Source: Mucilaginibacter pedocola
GTDB lineage: Bacteria; Bacteroidota; Bacteroidia; Sphingobacteriales; Sphingobacteriaceae
Direction: 5' to 3'
Assembly (NCBI RefSeq): GCF_002013915.1
Contig: NZ_MBTF01000039.1
Location: 248,001 to 312,000, forward strand
Length of the DNA: 64,000 nucleotides
A program made the position numbers and the translations under genes. The notes under the pieces were generated by a model. It had not been told where the DNA came from, did no database searches, and saw only the letters and a program-made list of their open reading frames with translations. Below are positions 33,838 through 43,407 of the stretch, piece after piece; the stretch's first letter is position 1; each line of letters begins with the position of its first letter.

Positions 33838-34854
33838 ATGAACACTTTTACATTAATGAACAAAAAGGGACATCATATCTTATATCATGCAACCGAAAAG
33901 CTGAGGCTTTTAACGGGCCTTGATATCAATATTCTACCCACTCAAGTTAACGGATATGATAATAGAGCAGATGCCGAAATAGAGATACAAAGCGGCGATG
34001 CGCGGGTACACTTTATTACAAATATCAAGAATGAAGTGCGGAACTTTCTACCACAAAAATACCTGGCAGGAACTGAGCATTTGTTGGTCGCGCAGTACAT
34101 CCCAAAGCCACTCAAACAAGAATTAAAGAACCTCCAATATAATTATTTGGATGCCGCTGGCAATTGTTTTATTCGTGCCGGCGGGCTATTTATCTACATC
34201 AACGATCAACCGGTAACGGAGATACGGCTTCCGGCAGAAGGAAAACTCTGGAAGGCCGCCGGGTTAAAATTCATATTTGCGATACTTTTAAAACAGGAGT
34301 TGTTGAATTTGCCTTATCGGAAAATAGCAGAAGATGCAGGCATCGCGTTGGGAAATGTCGGCGCCCTATTGGAGGAATTAAAAAAAGAGGGGTATTTATT
34401 GGGTGGCCACAATGGGCAATTCCTCGCTTATAAGGAGAAACTGATCGACCGGTGGGCCGAAGCATTCAAGAATACCCTACGCCCCAAATTAATGCTGGGC
34501 ACTTTCAGATATATCAAAAAAGATCTGAACTACAATTGGGAAGAACACGATGCAGCAGGGATCAAATGGGGCGGTGAGAACGCGGGGGCCATATTGACGA
34601 ATTATTTGCGGCCTGAAAAATTCACGATATATACCCTGGCACCCAAAGCCGCACTGATGAAAAAAATGCAACTTGTACCCGATCCCAATGGAAATGTGGA
34701 GTTACTGGAACAATTCTGGAAAGATGATGAAGCTATGAACATGGAGCATAGGAACACCGTACCGCCTATTTTGGCCTATGCTGACCTCATCACAAACTTC
34801 GACAGCCGCAACCGGGAGACCGCAGAACGCATAAAACAAAAATATATTGACTGA
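33838..34854 (+). CDS. AbiEi-like antitoxin of a type IV toxin-antitoxin pair
   Basis: 338 residues. The middle has a winged-helix segment, LLNLPYRKIAEDAGIALGNV and GALLEELKKEGYLLG, preceded by LKFIFAILLKQE, as in AbiEi-type transcriptional antitoxins; the N-terminal part resembles a restriction-endonuclease-like fold but without clear catalytic residues. Its stop overlaps the start of the nucleotidyltransferase gene. AbiE-type antitoxins repress the operon and counteract the toxin in trans. Family call rests on architecture and partner. Confidence 0.75.
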   Translation: MNTFTLMNKKGHHILYHATEKLRLLTGLDINILPTQVNGYDNRADAEIEIQSGDARVHFITNIKNEVRNFLPQKYLAGTEHLLVAQYIPKPLKQELKNLQYNYLDAAGNCFIRAGGLFIYINDQPVTEIRLPAEGKLWKAAGLKFIFAILLKQELLNLPYRKIAEDAGIALGNVGALLEELKKEGYLLGGHNGQFLAYKEKLIDRWAEAFKNTLRPKLMLGTFRYIKKDLNYNWEEHDAAGIKWGGENAGAILTNYLRPEKFTIYTLAPKAALMKKMQLVPDPNGNVELLEQFWKDDEAMNMEHRNTVPPILAYADLITNFDSRNRETAERIKQKYID

Positions 34855-35644
34855 GCCCATCTTACACCCGAGTATCGCTAAGATGCTAAAAGCTATGGAA
34901 GCCGTTTTTACGGACTTTGGAATAGATTATTATGTGGTCGGGGCAGTTGCCCGCGATATCCATTTATCAGCCGAGGCGGACGCAATAGCGCTACGCAAAA
35001 CAAATGACGTAGACCTCGCCATCCTGATCAGTGATGAGGGGCAATTTAACAAATTAAAAGCCGGTCTGGTCGCTACCGGGCAGTTCACCGCGCATGAGAC
35101 CGAAGCGGTGAAGTTGTATTATCACGAAGCGATAGAGGTCGATCTGTTACCATTTGGAGCGATCGAAGGACCAGATAGGAATGTCAAACTCACTGACCCT
35201 GCCTTCGTCCTGAACATGCCAGGTCTTTTAGAGATCTATCCCTTCGCTAGTGCTATCCAGATAAATGAGGATATGGCCATTAAGGTCTGTACAATGGAAG
35301 GGATCATCCTGCTAAAATTGATATCCAACAATGACAGGCCGGAAAGAACAAAAGACATCAGCGACATCGAGCATATCATCAGAGTCTATTTCGACCTCTA
35401 TTCCGGCGACATCTATGAGGAACATTTTGACACAATGGAAATGTACGCGACCGATCAGCATGATTATCTTCAACTCGTATGTGCCAGGGTCATCGGAAGA
35501 AAAATAGCAGCGTTATTATTGTATTCCGAAACCTTACGCGAGAGGATAAACACGATCCTGGCCGAAAGGAAGACCACCTGGTGGCAAGCCATGCTTGATG
35601 GGTTAAATGATAAAACTTCTGTGGATCAGGAACACAAAGCATAG
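34847..35644 (+). CDS. AbiEii-like nucleotidyltransferase toxin
   Basis: 265 residues from TTG 34847, which overlaps the antitoxin stop by 8 nt. The nucleotidyltransferase core reads YYVVGAVARDIHL in place of the usual GSxxR segment, and TNDVDLAILI holds two Asp of the catalytic triad; the third may lie in AIEVDLLPFGAIEG. A C-terminal helical part follows. AbiEii toxins use nucleotidyl transfer to RNA (tRNA in some members) and cause growth arrest, protecting against phage. It may stabilise the element here. Confidence 0.78.
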   Translation: MTEPILHPSIAKMLKAMEAVFTDFGIDYYVVGAVARDIHLSAEADAIALRKTNDVDLAILISDEGQFNKLKAGLVATGQFTAHETEAVKLYYHEAIEVDLLPFGAIEGPDRNVKLTDPAFVLNMPGLLEIYPFASAIQINEDMAIKVCTMEGIILLKLISNNDRPERTKDISDIEHIIRVYFDLYSGDIYEEHFDTMEMYATDQHDYLQLVCARVIGRKIAALLLYSETLRERINTILAERKTTWWQAMLDGLNDKTSVDQEHKA

Positions 35645-35804
35645 GAATGGGGCGGGAGTAATATACATTTGAGAGGGCACTTGAACTGGCGTGGTATAAA
35701 TTATTGATAATAAAAAATATAGAGCTGTAATTTGCATATTTGCTATAGCAGATAACAGCGAAATTCTACGCCTTAGCAACTATTTTAAAGACAACCCTAA
35801 AAAT

Positions 35805-36787
35805 ATGATCTCAAAAAAAATATTTTTATTTTTTCTTTGTTTTGGACTATCAACAAACGGCTATTCGCAGAAAAAATTCAAAACATTTTTTGTAAAAGGT
35901 TTTAGCGATAATAGTTTAGAAGTACTTGACTGGGGTGGAAAAGGAAAATCAATTTTCTTTTTAGCTGGACTTGGAAACACAGCACATATATTTGAACAAT
36001 TTGCACCAAAATTCACCAACAACTTTCACGTTTATGGTTTAACAAGACGTGGTTTTGGAAACTCGGAAAGAATAAAAACTGGCTTTAACACTGACACTTT
36101 ATTGCTGGACATCTTGAAAGTGATGGACAGTTTGCGGTTGAAAAAAGTAATTCTTATTGGTCACTCAATTGCTGGGGACGAATTATCAACTTTTGCCAGA
36201 CAATATCCAAACAAAGTTTCTGCAATTATATTCTTGACGCTGCCTTGAACCACGCTGGCAATTTTGATGCTCTTTTAGCCCCCTATCCTAAACAACCACA
36301 GCCTGATAGTGGTTTTGTGCCAACAATAAAAAACATAAAAGAGTTCGATCTCAAAACGCATCGCTTTGACTTTCCAGATGGCGAACTTAATGCGCAGGGT
36401 AAATTTGATAAAAATGGTCTTTTTGTACAAGACACCACATCAGATATTGCTTTTGACAAAGTATTAAGATCTGTAAAAACTATTACTTACAAAGGAATAA
36501 AATGTCCATCGTTGGCTATCTATAACAATGCGCCAACAGCCCCCGAGCGTTTTAGAACTTATTCTCTGCTTGACAATGCCAATAAAAAGATCGCAGAAGA
36601 ATGCACAAAGCGTTGGTACAAATATTACAGAGTAGAATTGCAGCGTTACAAAAAAGAATGTACGGGCTGTTTGGTAAAAGAGATACGACATTCCCATCAC
36701 CAAATTTTTCTGTGTAATCCAAAAGAAACAGAACTTGCTATCAGAACGTTTTTAAAACGATCTGATAGGAAAATAAACTATGGCTGA
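35805..36787 (+). pseudogene. Alpha/beta hydrolase split by a frameshift
   Basis: Frame 1 (35805-36248) has a signal peptide, MISKKIFLFFLCFGLSTNGY then S-Q, and the nucleophile elbow GHSIAGDE. It ends at ...IIFLTLP; a single missing base near 36235 would let it run on as FLDAALNHAGN into frame 2 (36245-36787), which carries the catalytic-His region EIRHSHHQIFL. Whole gene would be about 327 residues. AT-rich, with A/T-ending codons quite unlike neighbours: a likely recent import. The shift could also be a sequencing error. Confidence 0.72.
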
Positions 36788-36954
36788 GATTGGCTTTGTT
36801 AAAGTGTGGCTGGACGTCGTTAGCATCAGCGGCCATTCACTATTCACCTTCAGTCCGGGGTTGGTGATGGCGTTCTTTAACGAAAACGAAACGTAATTAA
36901 TTACTTCGTTGTAAATCATTAATTTTAGCTTTTGATAAAACCAACGGATGCCGT
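36788..36954. other. Intergenic, nothing recognised
   Basis: No gene or repeat was seen between the hydrolase pseudogene and acyltransferase debris. Confidence 0.35.
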
Positions 36955-37253
36955 CAAGTCAAATAACCACATTACCCAATATTGGATGGCCTGCGCGGCG
37001 TTGCTGCTATAATCGTTGTCGCTTTTCATATTTTTGAAGCCCATTAGGCAAGCCATATGGAGCAGATCATCGATCATAGCTACCTAGCTGTCGATCTCTT
37101 TTTCCTGCTTTCGGGTGTTTTGATCGGCTATTCGCATGGTGATCGTTGGGGAAAGGCCAACTTTAAAAACGCGTTCTTATCGCAGTAGCCTATGCCTGTT
37201 TCAAATGGTACGATGAACCTTTACGTGCTTTGCTTCAAAAAAAGTTCAGCTGA
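36955..37253 (+). pseudogene. Acyltransferase-3 family debris
   Basis: Reading from about 36970: HYPILDGLRGVAAIIVVAFH, an in-frame stop, then IIDHSYLAVDLFFLLSGVLI and GYSHGDRWGK. This is the start of an OafA/NodX-type acyltransferase (first two membrane helices, catalytic His in VVAFH). Just after, in another frame, YACFKWYDEPLRALLQKKF to TGA at 37251 resembles the C-terminal end of the same family. Most of the gene between is deleted, leaving start and end joined. Confidence 0.65.
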
Positions 37254-38138
37254 TGGTCTTATACGGAAGGGGAACAGATCACATGTTGAACATCTTTGAT
37301 GATTTTGAAAATATCGAAGGATTTATATGCCGATGGTGTTAAATTACCAAAGTACATCAGATCTGTGCTCGTGTACGACAAGTGCTTAATTGGGGGATCT
37401 GCGTTTCCAATGCAACCTTAACACCTAAGAATGTAGCTTAAGGCTAAGCCCTCAACCCATCACAGTTTTTTAAATACATTTTTTAACCAGCATATTCAAT
37501 ATCCCGTAACCGGAGTTTTTTAATTCAGATCACTAAGGTCGCCAACTCCAGTAAACAAGAAAGCCGTTTACTTTCTTATTGCGGTTTCTTAGCCCAAAAA
37601 GTAACCGAACCTCTTTAAGCAACTTTTAATTCACCTAAAAGCTTAAGCTGTTCCACCAAATGGTTCGAATTTCGTCCATTTTGGGGACCACGATCGATCT
37701 TTCTTCCTTTGTCTGTATTTGCTTTCCAGATCACTGCCTATGCTATTAAAAAAAGGTGCGACCGGATCTTCCGAATAGGTCTTGACCAGGTCACTGGCCA
37801 TACGGAGATCATACTTAAAATAAAAAGCATAATGGCGATAACCTTTTCCAGCAAAAAAAATAATTGACGGTAATAAGTTCAGATGAATTGCACTAAGCCG
37901 CGAAACGCACGAATAAGAAGCTGCCCGTAAAGAAGTTACATGGTACATATCCCATAAATGTCCATAAGGATATCGGGTGTCTTTACCCATTTATCTCCCG
38001 TAAAATAACGGTGTTGTGCATCCCGGAACAAAAGATCGGCACTCCGAGTCGGATGAACTCGGAGCTTTCCAAGGGATGTGTTACGGACCTTTGTCTTGTC
38101 GCCGGCAGCAATGGGGCTGCCGGCCAAAAGCAAAGCGC
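37254..38138. other. Gene-poor stretch before the tra operon
   Basis: About 885 bases. A reverse frame (37643-37990, 115 codons, with DLVKTYSEDPVAPFFNSIGS and a basic C-terminus) looks mildly protein-like but matches nothing I know and has a doubtful start; a second reverse frame 37936-38133 overlaps it. No hairpin terminator or promoter of note. The tra promoter must be here or within the first gene. Confidence 0.3.
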
Positions 38139-38681
38139 ATGTTACAACAGATCACCTGGACCGCTTATGCGGCCACCGTCATTATTTTGACCATCATTTA
38201 TTACCTGTGCATTTTGCCTGCTTTTTACCGGGAGGACATCAAACGCGCCGTCCATAAGTTCACAGGCAGAAAGCAAGCGTTAGCCGTTGCCGGCGATACG
38301 GATCTCCTGCTTCCGGAAGGAGAGATCATGGGCCGGGCTTTACCGGAGGCGGCCGCCATCGTTGCTCCTGAAGAACTCTCCTTCGCTCCGCCCGATGAGG
38401 CCGAGGCGATACGGGACCCTGCATCTATCGTTCTGGAGAGTGACCATGCCGAAATGGCCTTCGAGGTCGAAACACTCATCAAGGTGATCAGGGGTTCGGA
38501 TGAGAGTAAAGAGGATTTCGGGATGCTCTTCCGGCTGATCATTCAGAAATACCCTTCGGTCGCCGGAACCGCCTATCAGCAGGTCATAGACCAGCTCCTG
38601 CTCAATGAAAGCGCGTCCGGGTTCCCCTTCGAATTAAATGAACAGGAAATAAAAAACTATTGGCAAGAAGAAGTTCAATAA
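38139..38681 (+). CDS. Membrane protein heading the tra operon
   Basis: 180 residues from ATG 38139 (the frame is open to 38016, but the extra part has no family character). One membrane helix near the N-terminus (WTAYAATVIILTIIYYLCIL), then a cytoplasmic Glu/Ala-rich region and a helical end with YQQVIDQLLLNESAS and INEQEIKNYW-like residues. Such single-helix proteins stand before traE in many Sphingobacteriaceae elements. Role unknown; 5 nt upstream of traE. Confidence 0.6.
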   Translation: MLQQITWTAYAATVIILTIIYYLCILPAFYREDIKRAVHKFTGRKQALAVAGDTDLLLPEGEIMGRALPEAAAIVAPEELSFAPPDEAEAIRDPASIVLESDHAEMAFEVETLIKVIRGSDESKEDFGMLFRLIIQKYPSVAGTAYQQVIDQLLLNESASGFPFELNEQEIKNYWQEEVQ

Positions 38682-38686
38682 AGATC

Positions 38687-39031
38687 ATGAAAACAACGAA
38701 CATGAAGACCTTTAAAGCAAAGGCCGCGGCGATCGCCAGGCGTATCACCGCTCTCTTTCCCCTAATGCTATTGAGCATCCAGCACAGCATGGCCCAGGAC
38801 GGCAATGCCGGTATCAACGAGGCTACCACCCAGGTAAAAAGCTATTTCGCGACGGGTACGAACCTGATGTACGCCATCGGGGCCGTGGTCGGACTGGTCG
38901 GGGCGATCAAAGTGTACAAAAAATGGAACGACGGCGAACATGACACCGGTAAGGTAGCCTCCAGTTGGTTCGGTTCCTGCATCTTCCTGGTGGTCGTCGC
39001 AACGGTCTTAAAATCCTTCTTTGGCGTATGA
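38687..39031 (+). CDS. traE: Conjugative transposon protein TraE (DUF4134)
   Basis: 114 residues from ATG 38687. Signal-like segment, then GINEATTQVKSYFATGTNLM, YAIGAVVGLVGAIKVYKKW and SWFGSCIFLVVVATVLKSFF: the DUF4134 pattern with two membrane helices. VirB2-like (pilin) position in the Bacteroidetes T4SS. The stop overlaps traF start by 4 nt. Confidence 0.88.
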   Translation: MKTTNMKTFKAKAAAIARRITALFPLMLLSIQHSMAQDGNAGINEATTQVKSYFATGTNLMYAIGAVVGLVGAIKVYKKWNDGEHDTGKVASSWFGSCIFLVVVATVLKSFFGV

Positions 39032-39363
39032 GCTACCAGATCAATAAAGGCATCAACCGCCCCATCGAATTCAAAGGGCTCAAAGCGCAGTATATCGGCT
39101 ATTTGGGTGGCGGCCTGGTCGTATTACTGGTCTTGTTCGCTATCCTGTACCTCGTTGGCTTTGCGGTCTACCTGTGCGTTCCGATCGTAGGCGGGCTAGG
39201 CGGACTGCTATTCTACAAGGTGTTCGCATTGAGCCATAAGTATGGTGAACATGGCCTGATGAAAAGGAATGCCCGGAGGTATCTGCCGGATCATTTGAAA
39301 TTCAACTCAAGGAAATTATTCTATGAAAAACGCAGCACAAATATTCCCGATATACAAAGTTGA
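39028..39363 (+). CDS. traF: Conjugative transposon protein TraF (DUF4133)
   Basis: 111 residues from ATG 39028. Starts MSYQINKGINRPIEFKGLKA, the DUF4133 signature, with helices YLGGGLVVLLVLFAILYLVG and LCVPIVGGLGGLLFYKVFAL. VirB3-like place in the secretion channel. Overlaps traE by 4 nt and traG by 41 nt. Confidence 0.88.
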   Translation: MSYQINKGINRPIEFKGLKAQYIGYLGGGLVVLLVLFAILYLVGFAVYLCVPIVGGLGGLLFYKVFALSHKYGEHGLMKRNARRYLPDHLKFNSRKLFYEKRSTNIPDIQS

Positions 39364-41782
39364 GCATGACGCGCTGCTATCCACGCAGGGTGAACTCAGC
39401 ATCGTTTTCGAGGCCAGGCTTCCGGAATTATTCACACTTTCCAATGAGGAATACATGGCTTTCCACCAGACCTGGGTAAAAGCGATCAAACTCCTGCCGA
39501 AGCACAGTATCCTCCATAAACAGGACCGCTTTGTGGAGGATAAATATACTGCGGAGTTCGCGCAAAGGAGCTTCCTGAGCCATGCCAGTGAACGTTTCTT
39601 CAACGAGCGGCCATACCTGGCGCACCAGTGTTACATCATCCTGACCAAACGCCCAAGCCATCACCGGGCGGTCGATACCGCGGCGAGCAGTTTGCTGCGC
39701 AAGCGCCTGACACCGCCACAGGCTACCGAAAGCGGCCCTTTCAATGAGCTGCTCGATAGCGCGGGGCAATTCAAAAAGGTCCTGGAGGATAGCGGGCTGG
39801 TAACGCTCCGCAGGCTGGCTGACGACGAACTCGCCGGTACGGCGAGCACCCCGGGTATTTTGGAGCGGTATTGTTTCCTGTTGAACGAGGGCGATACCCC
39901 GGTACTGAAAGACATCCACCTGCGGGATGAATTGCGGATCGGCAATGACAGGTGCCAGCTATTTACGCTGGCCGATGCAGAACACTTACCGGCGCTTTGC
40001 GGCCCGCGGATCACTTATGACCAGTACAGCACCGACCGGACCAAATTCAGTACGGGTTTCACCAGCCCGGTCGGCGCGCTGCTGAACTGTAACCACATTT
40101 ATAACCAGTACATCTTTATCGAAGACAGCGCCGAAACCATCAAAAAACTGGAAGCCAAAAAGCTGCGCCTGCAATCGCTTTCGGCCTACTCCCGCGAAAA
40201 TGCGATCGGCCGTGATGCCACCCAGGAGTTCCTGAACGAAGCGATCGGCCAGCAAAGGCTTCCGGTGAAGGCGCATTTCAACATCCTGGCCTGGACGGAT
40301 GACCCGTCAAGGGCCAAAGAGGTCAGGAACAAAGTAAGCTCGGCACTGGCCCAACTCGACGCGCAGCCCAAACAGGAAACGGATGGCGCCCCGCAGATCT
40401 GGTGGGCCGGCCTGCCCGGCAACAGCGGGAACTTCCCGATGAACGACACCTTCGATACCTTCGCGGAACAAGCCGCCTGCTTTTTCAACCTGGAAACGAA
40501 CTACCGCAGCAGCCTTTCGCCCTGCGGGATCCGGCTGGGCGATCGGCTGAGCGGCAAGCCCCTTCATGTGGACCTGAGTGATGAACCGATGAAGAAAGGT
40601 ATCACGACGAACCGGAATAAGTTCATCCTTGGCCCGTCGGGTAGTGGTAAAAGTTTCTTCACGAACCATTTATTGCGCAGCTATTATGAGCAGGACGCGC
40701 ATATCGTCCTGGTGGATGTGGGGCATAGCTATGAAGGGCTTTGCGAATTCGTCGATGGTTATTACTTTACCTACTCGGAGGACCAACCGATCAGTTTCAA
40801 TCCGTTCTACGTAAGCGATGGGGATAGCCTAGACACCGAAAAGCGGGAAAGCATCAAGGCCATGATCCTGGCGCTTTGGAAAAAAGAGGACGAAGGGGTA
40901 CTGCGCTCGGAGTACATCGCGATCTCGGACGCTTTGTTCCAGTACTATGAAAGCGCACCTGAGTTCGCCTGCTTCGATTCCTTCTATGAGTTCCTGCAAG
41001 GCCCCTTTTATGAGAACATGAAACAAAGCCAGGTCAAGGACAAGCACTTCGATATCGATAACCTGCTGTTCGTACTGAGGCCATATTACAAGGGCGGGGA
41101 ATATGACCACTTGCTGAACGCTACGGAGAACCTCGACCTGCTGAACCGCCGGTTCATCGTCTTCGAACTGGACAATATCAAGGACCACCCGATCCTGTTC
41201 CCGGTCGTTACCCTGATCATCATGGAAACGTTCGTGTCAAAAATGCGCAAGCTGCCGAAAGCGACCCGCAAAATGATCCTGATCGAAGAGGCTTGGAAAG
41301 CGATCGCCCGGGAAGGCATGGCCGAATATATCAAATACCTTTTTAAGACCGTGCGTAAATTCTATGGAGAGGCCCTGGTGGTGACACAGGACATCGAGGA
41401 TATCATTAGTTCGCCGGTGGTTAAGCAGGCAATCATCAATAACAGCGATTGCAAGATCCTGCTGGACCAGCGCAAGTACCAGAACGATTTTCCGAAGATA
41501 CAAGCGCTGCTGGGCATCACGGACAAAGAGACCGCCATGATCATGAGCATGAACCGCGCGAATGACGAGCGCTACCATTATAAAGAGGTCTTCATCAGCC
41601 TGAACGGCCAGTTATCGCGTGTGTACCGCACGGAAGTGAGCCCGGAAGAATACTGGACCTATACGACCGAATCGGCAGAGAAAGCCAAGGTCAAAGCCTA
41701 TCAACAAAAATACGGCGATATCCGCAAAGCGATCGCGGTCATCGTCCAGGAAGAACTTACGACGAAAAACAACAAGCTATGA
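39323..41782 (+). CDS. traG: TraG, VirB4-like conjugation ATPase
   Basis: 819 residues. Walker A GPSGSGKSFF at about residue 438, Walker B MILIEEAW about residue 650, and the ATPase end QDIEDIISSPVVKQAIINNS. The first third (KVEHDALLSTQGELSIVFEA) is the family-specific N-terminal domain. It energises assembly of the conjugation machine at the inner membrane. The start overlaps traF by 41 nt; the first Met is kept because it opens the usual short lead. Longest gene of the operon. Confidence 0.92.
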   Translation: MKNAAQIFPIYKVEHDALLSTQGELSIVFEARLPELFTLSNEEYMAFHQTWVKAIKLLPKHSILHKQDRFVEDKYTAEFAQRSFLSHASERFFNERPYLAHQCYIILTKRPSHHRAVDTAASSLLRKRLTPPQATESGPFNELLDSAGQFKKVLEDSGLVTLRRLADDELAGTASTPGILERYCFLLNEGDTPVLKDIHLRDELRIGNDRCQLFTLADAEHLPALCGPRITYDQYSTDRTKFSTGFTSPVGALLNCNHIYNQYIFIEDSAETIKKLEAKKLRLQSLSAYSRENAIGRDATQEFLNEAIGQQRLPVKAHFNILAWTDDPSRAKEVRNKVSSALAQLDAQPKQETDGAPQIWWAGLPGNSGNFPMNDTFDTFAEQAACFFNLETNYRSSLSPCGIRLGDRLSGKPLHVDLSDEPMKKGITTNRNKFILGPSGSGKSFFTNHLLRSYYEQDAHIVLVDVGHSYEGLCEFVDGYYFTYSEDQPISFNPFYVSDGDSLDTEKRESIKAMILALWKKEDEGVLRSEYIAISDALFQYYESAPEFACFDSFYEFLQGPFYENMKQSQVKDKHFDIDNLLFVLRPYYKGGEYDHLLNATENLDLLNRRFIVFELDNIKDHPILFPVVTLIIMETFVSKMRKLPKATRKMILIEEAWKAIAREGMAEYIKYLFKTVRKFYGEALVVTQDIEDIISSPVVKQAIINNSDCKILLDQRKYQNDFPKIQALLGITDKETAMIMSMNRANDERYHYKEVFISLNGQLSRVYRTEVSPEEYWTYTTESAEKAKVKAYQQKYGDIRKAIAVIVQEELTTKNNKL

Positions 41783-42075
41783 AAAAGATGATCGGTATCG
41801 TGCTGCTGTTCGCGGCCTGCGGGAAACCCAGCCATGACGGGCTGTACGTCCTGCATTACCAGAACGAATATTTCAGGACCGACGACACCCTGGAGATCAG
41901 GGATGGGGTGGTCGGCCGAAGCCTTGGTTTCAATCCGATCCGTAATGGGGAGTTAAAGGCTCGGAAGCATGAAAGCCGGCGCTGGCGCCTGGACGAGCCC
42001 GGTTCGCCGGTGATCACCTTCCATGGCGACAGTTTACGACTGGGCGACCGCTACTTCAAAAAAATAGCGCCATGA
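41779..42075 (+). CDS. Small lipoprotein in tra operon
   Basis: 98 residues. Signal sequence MKKMIGIVLLFAACG with lipobox LLFAAC, so Cys14 should be lipidated. The rest is beta-rich and charged (YQNEYFRTDDTLEIRDG). ATG overlaps the traG stop, and the end overlaps the next gene start, so it is translationally coupled. Might be a small outer-membrane or exclusion lipoprotein; no family recognised. Confidence 0.65.
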   Translation: MKKMIGIVLLFAACGKPSHDGLYVLHYQNEYFRTDDTLEIRDGVVGRSLGFNPIRNGELKARKHESRRWRLDEPGSPVITFHGDSLRLGDRYFKKIAP

Positions 42076-42734
42076 ACAAAGTATTAAAAATAGGCATCAT
42101 GGGGCTGCTTTTGCTACCCGTTCAACGAAGCCAGGCGCAATACCAGGTGGTCACGACGGTCATCAAAAAGGTGATCAAAGCGATAGACCTCCAAGTTCAA
42201 CGCCTGCAGAACAAGACCATCTGGCTTCAGAACGCGCAAAAAACACTGGAGAACGAATTAGCGAAATTCCGTTTGGACGAGATATCCAACTGGACGGAAA
42301 AGCAGAAAAAACAATACGAGGAGTATTACCAGGAACTGCGAAAGGTACGGTCGGTGATCGCTTATTACCAGCGGATACGCGACCTCGGCCAGACCCAGGC
42401 CGCCCTGATCGGCGAGTACCGCCGGGCCTGGCAATTGTTCCGAACGGACAAGCATTTCCGGCCCGAAGAGCTGGCGGAGATGGAACGCATTTACCTCGGC
42501 ATCCTGAACGCAAGTGCCAGGAACCTCGAGCAGATCCTGCTGGTCATCAACCCGGGGAGGACCCAAATGACGGACCAGCAAAGGCTGGAAATGATAAACG
42601 ACGCGGGCGACCGGCTTGAGGAGAACTTTGCTGACCTGAAACAGTACAATAACCAGAATATGGCCTTCAGCCTGCAACGCAGCAAAGGGCTGGATGAATT
42701 ACGGACCTTAAAAAAATATTATGGCCTCCATTGA
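42072..42734 (+). CDS. Periplasmic conjugation protein, TraI-like position (paralogue 1)
   Basis: 220 residues with signal peptide MNKVLKIGIMGLLLLPVQRS-QAQ. Helical: VIKKVIKAIDLQVQRLQNKT, WTEKQKKQYEEYYQELRKV, a middle MERIYLGILNASARNLEQIL and the end RSKGLDELRTLKKYYGL. Bacteroidetes annotation often calls such genes TraI. Follows the lipoprotein with a 4-nt overlap. First of three consecutive genes with similar ends; VirB5-like role is possible. Confidence 0.65.
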   Translation: MNKVLKIGIMGLLLLPVQRSQAQYQVVTTVIKKVIKAIDLQVQRLQNKTIWLQNAQKTLENELAKFRLDEISNWTEKQKKQYEEYYQELRKVRSVIAYYQRIRDLGQTQAALIGEYRRAWQLFRTDKHFRPEELAEMERIYLGILNASARNLEQILLVINPGRTQMTDQQRLEMINDAGDRLEENFADLKQYNNQNMAFSLQRSKGLDELRTLKKYYGLH

Positions 42735-43407
42735 ACAAGCCTTTGCTTGCGCCGCTACTTTGCGGCAGCGCAGCAAAAAACTACTGGCTTTCACCCTGTT
42801 GACCGTAGCATTTAGTTACGAGCAGGCCTGCTGCCAGACCTTTTCGGAATGGTTCCGTCAAAAAAGCACGCAGCGCAAGTACCTGCTACAGCAGATCAGT
42901 GCTTTGATGGCTTACCAACAATACGCGGCAAAGGGCTACGCGATCGCCAAAGGCGGTCTCGGTTCTATCGGCGACTACGCCGGGCGGGAGTTCCAACTGC
43001 ACCGGAACTACTATAATAGCTTGCGCACCGTAAGCGCACCGGTAAAGGACGAACCCCGGGTCAAGGCGATCATCCGCCGGCAACAGGACATCCTGAACAA
43101 AACAAGCGGGATAAAAAAACAGCCCGGCCTGAGTATGGAGGAGCACGCTTACCTCGACCGGGTCTGCGCTGCCCTGCTCAGGGATTGTGATGGCCAGCTT
43201 CATGACCTGGAGGTGCTTTTGAAGGACAATGATGCCGAAATGAGCGACGAGGAAAGGCTGCGGCAGATCACCCGCATACACCAGGCCATGCAGGAGAATT
43301 ATCGTTTCGCCGCCAGCTTTAGTGCTGAGGTCAAACTTTTCGCCACCGGCCGCAGGCAGCAACTACAGGATATACAATTAACAAAAAGATTCTATGGGAA
43401 CCTTTAG
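42721..43407 (+). CDS. Periplasmic conjugation protein (paralogue 2)
   Basis: 228 residues. N-terminal LLAFTLLTVAFSYEQACCQ gives a signal segment. Then YLLQQISALMAYQQYAAKGY, AIAKGGLGSIGDYAGREF, a helix with MEEHAYLDRVCAALLRDCDG and the end RRQQLQDIQLTKRFYGNL. Overlaps both neighbours by 14 nt. The region near MSDEERLRQITRIHQAM also occurs in paralogue 3 (MSDDDRLTAIERIYSQS). Often annotated TerB-like, for which I see no basis beyond helical content. Confidence 0.65.
   Translation: MASIEQAFACAATLRQRSKKLLAFTLLTVAFSYEQACCQTFSEWFRQKSTQRKYLLQQISALMAYQQYAAKGYAIAKGGLGSIGDYAGREFQLHRNYYNSLRTVSAPVKDEPRVKAIIRRQQDILNKTSGIKKQPGLSMEEHAYLDRVCAALLRDCDGQLHDLEVLLKDNDAEMSDEERLRQITRIHQAMQENYRFAASFSAEVKLFATGRRQQLQDIQLTKRFYGNL

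Noticed and set aside
37643-38133. Overlapping reverse frames before the tra operon
   Set aside because: Some protein-like character but two frames overlap, starts are doubtful and no family is recognised; left as gap content.
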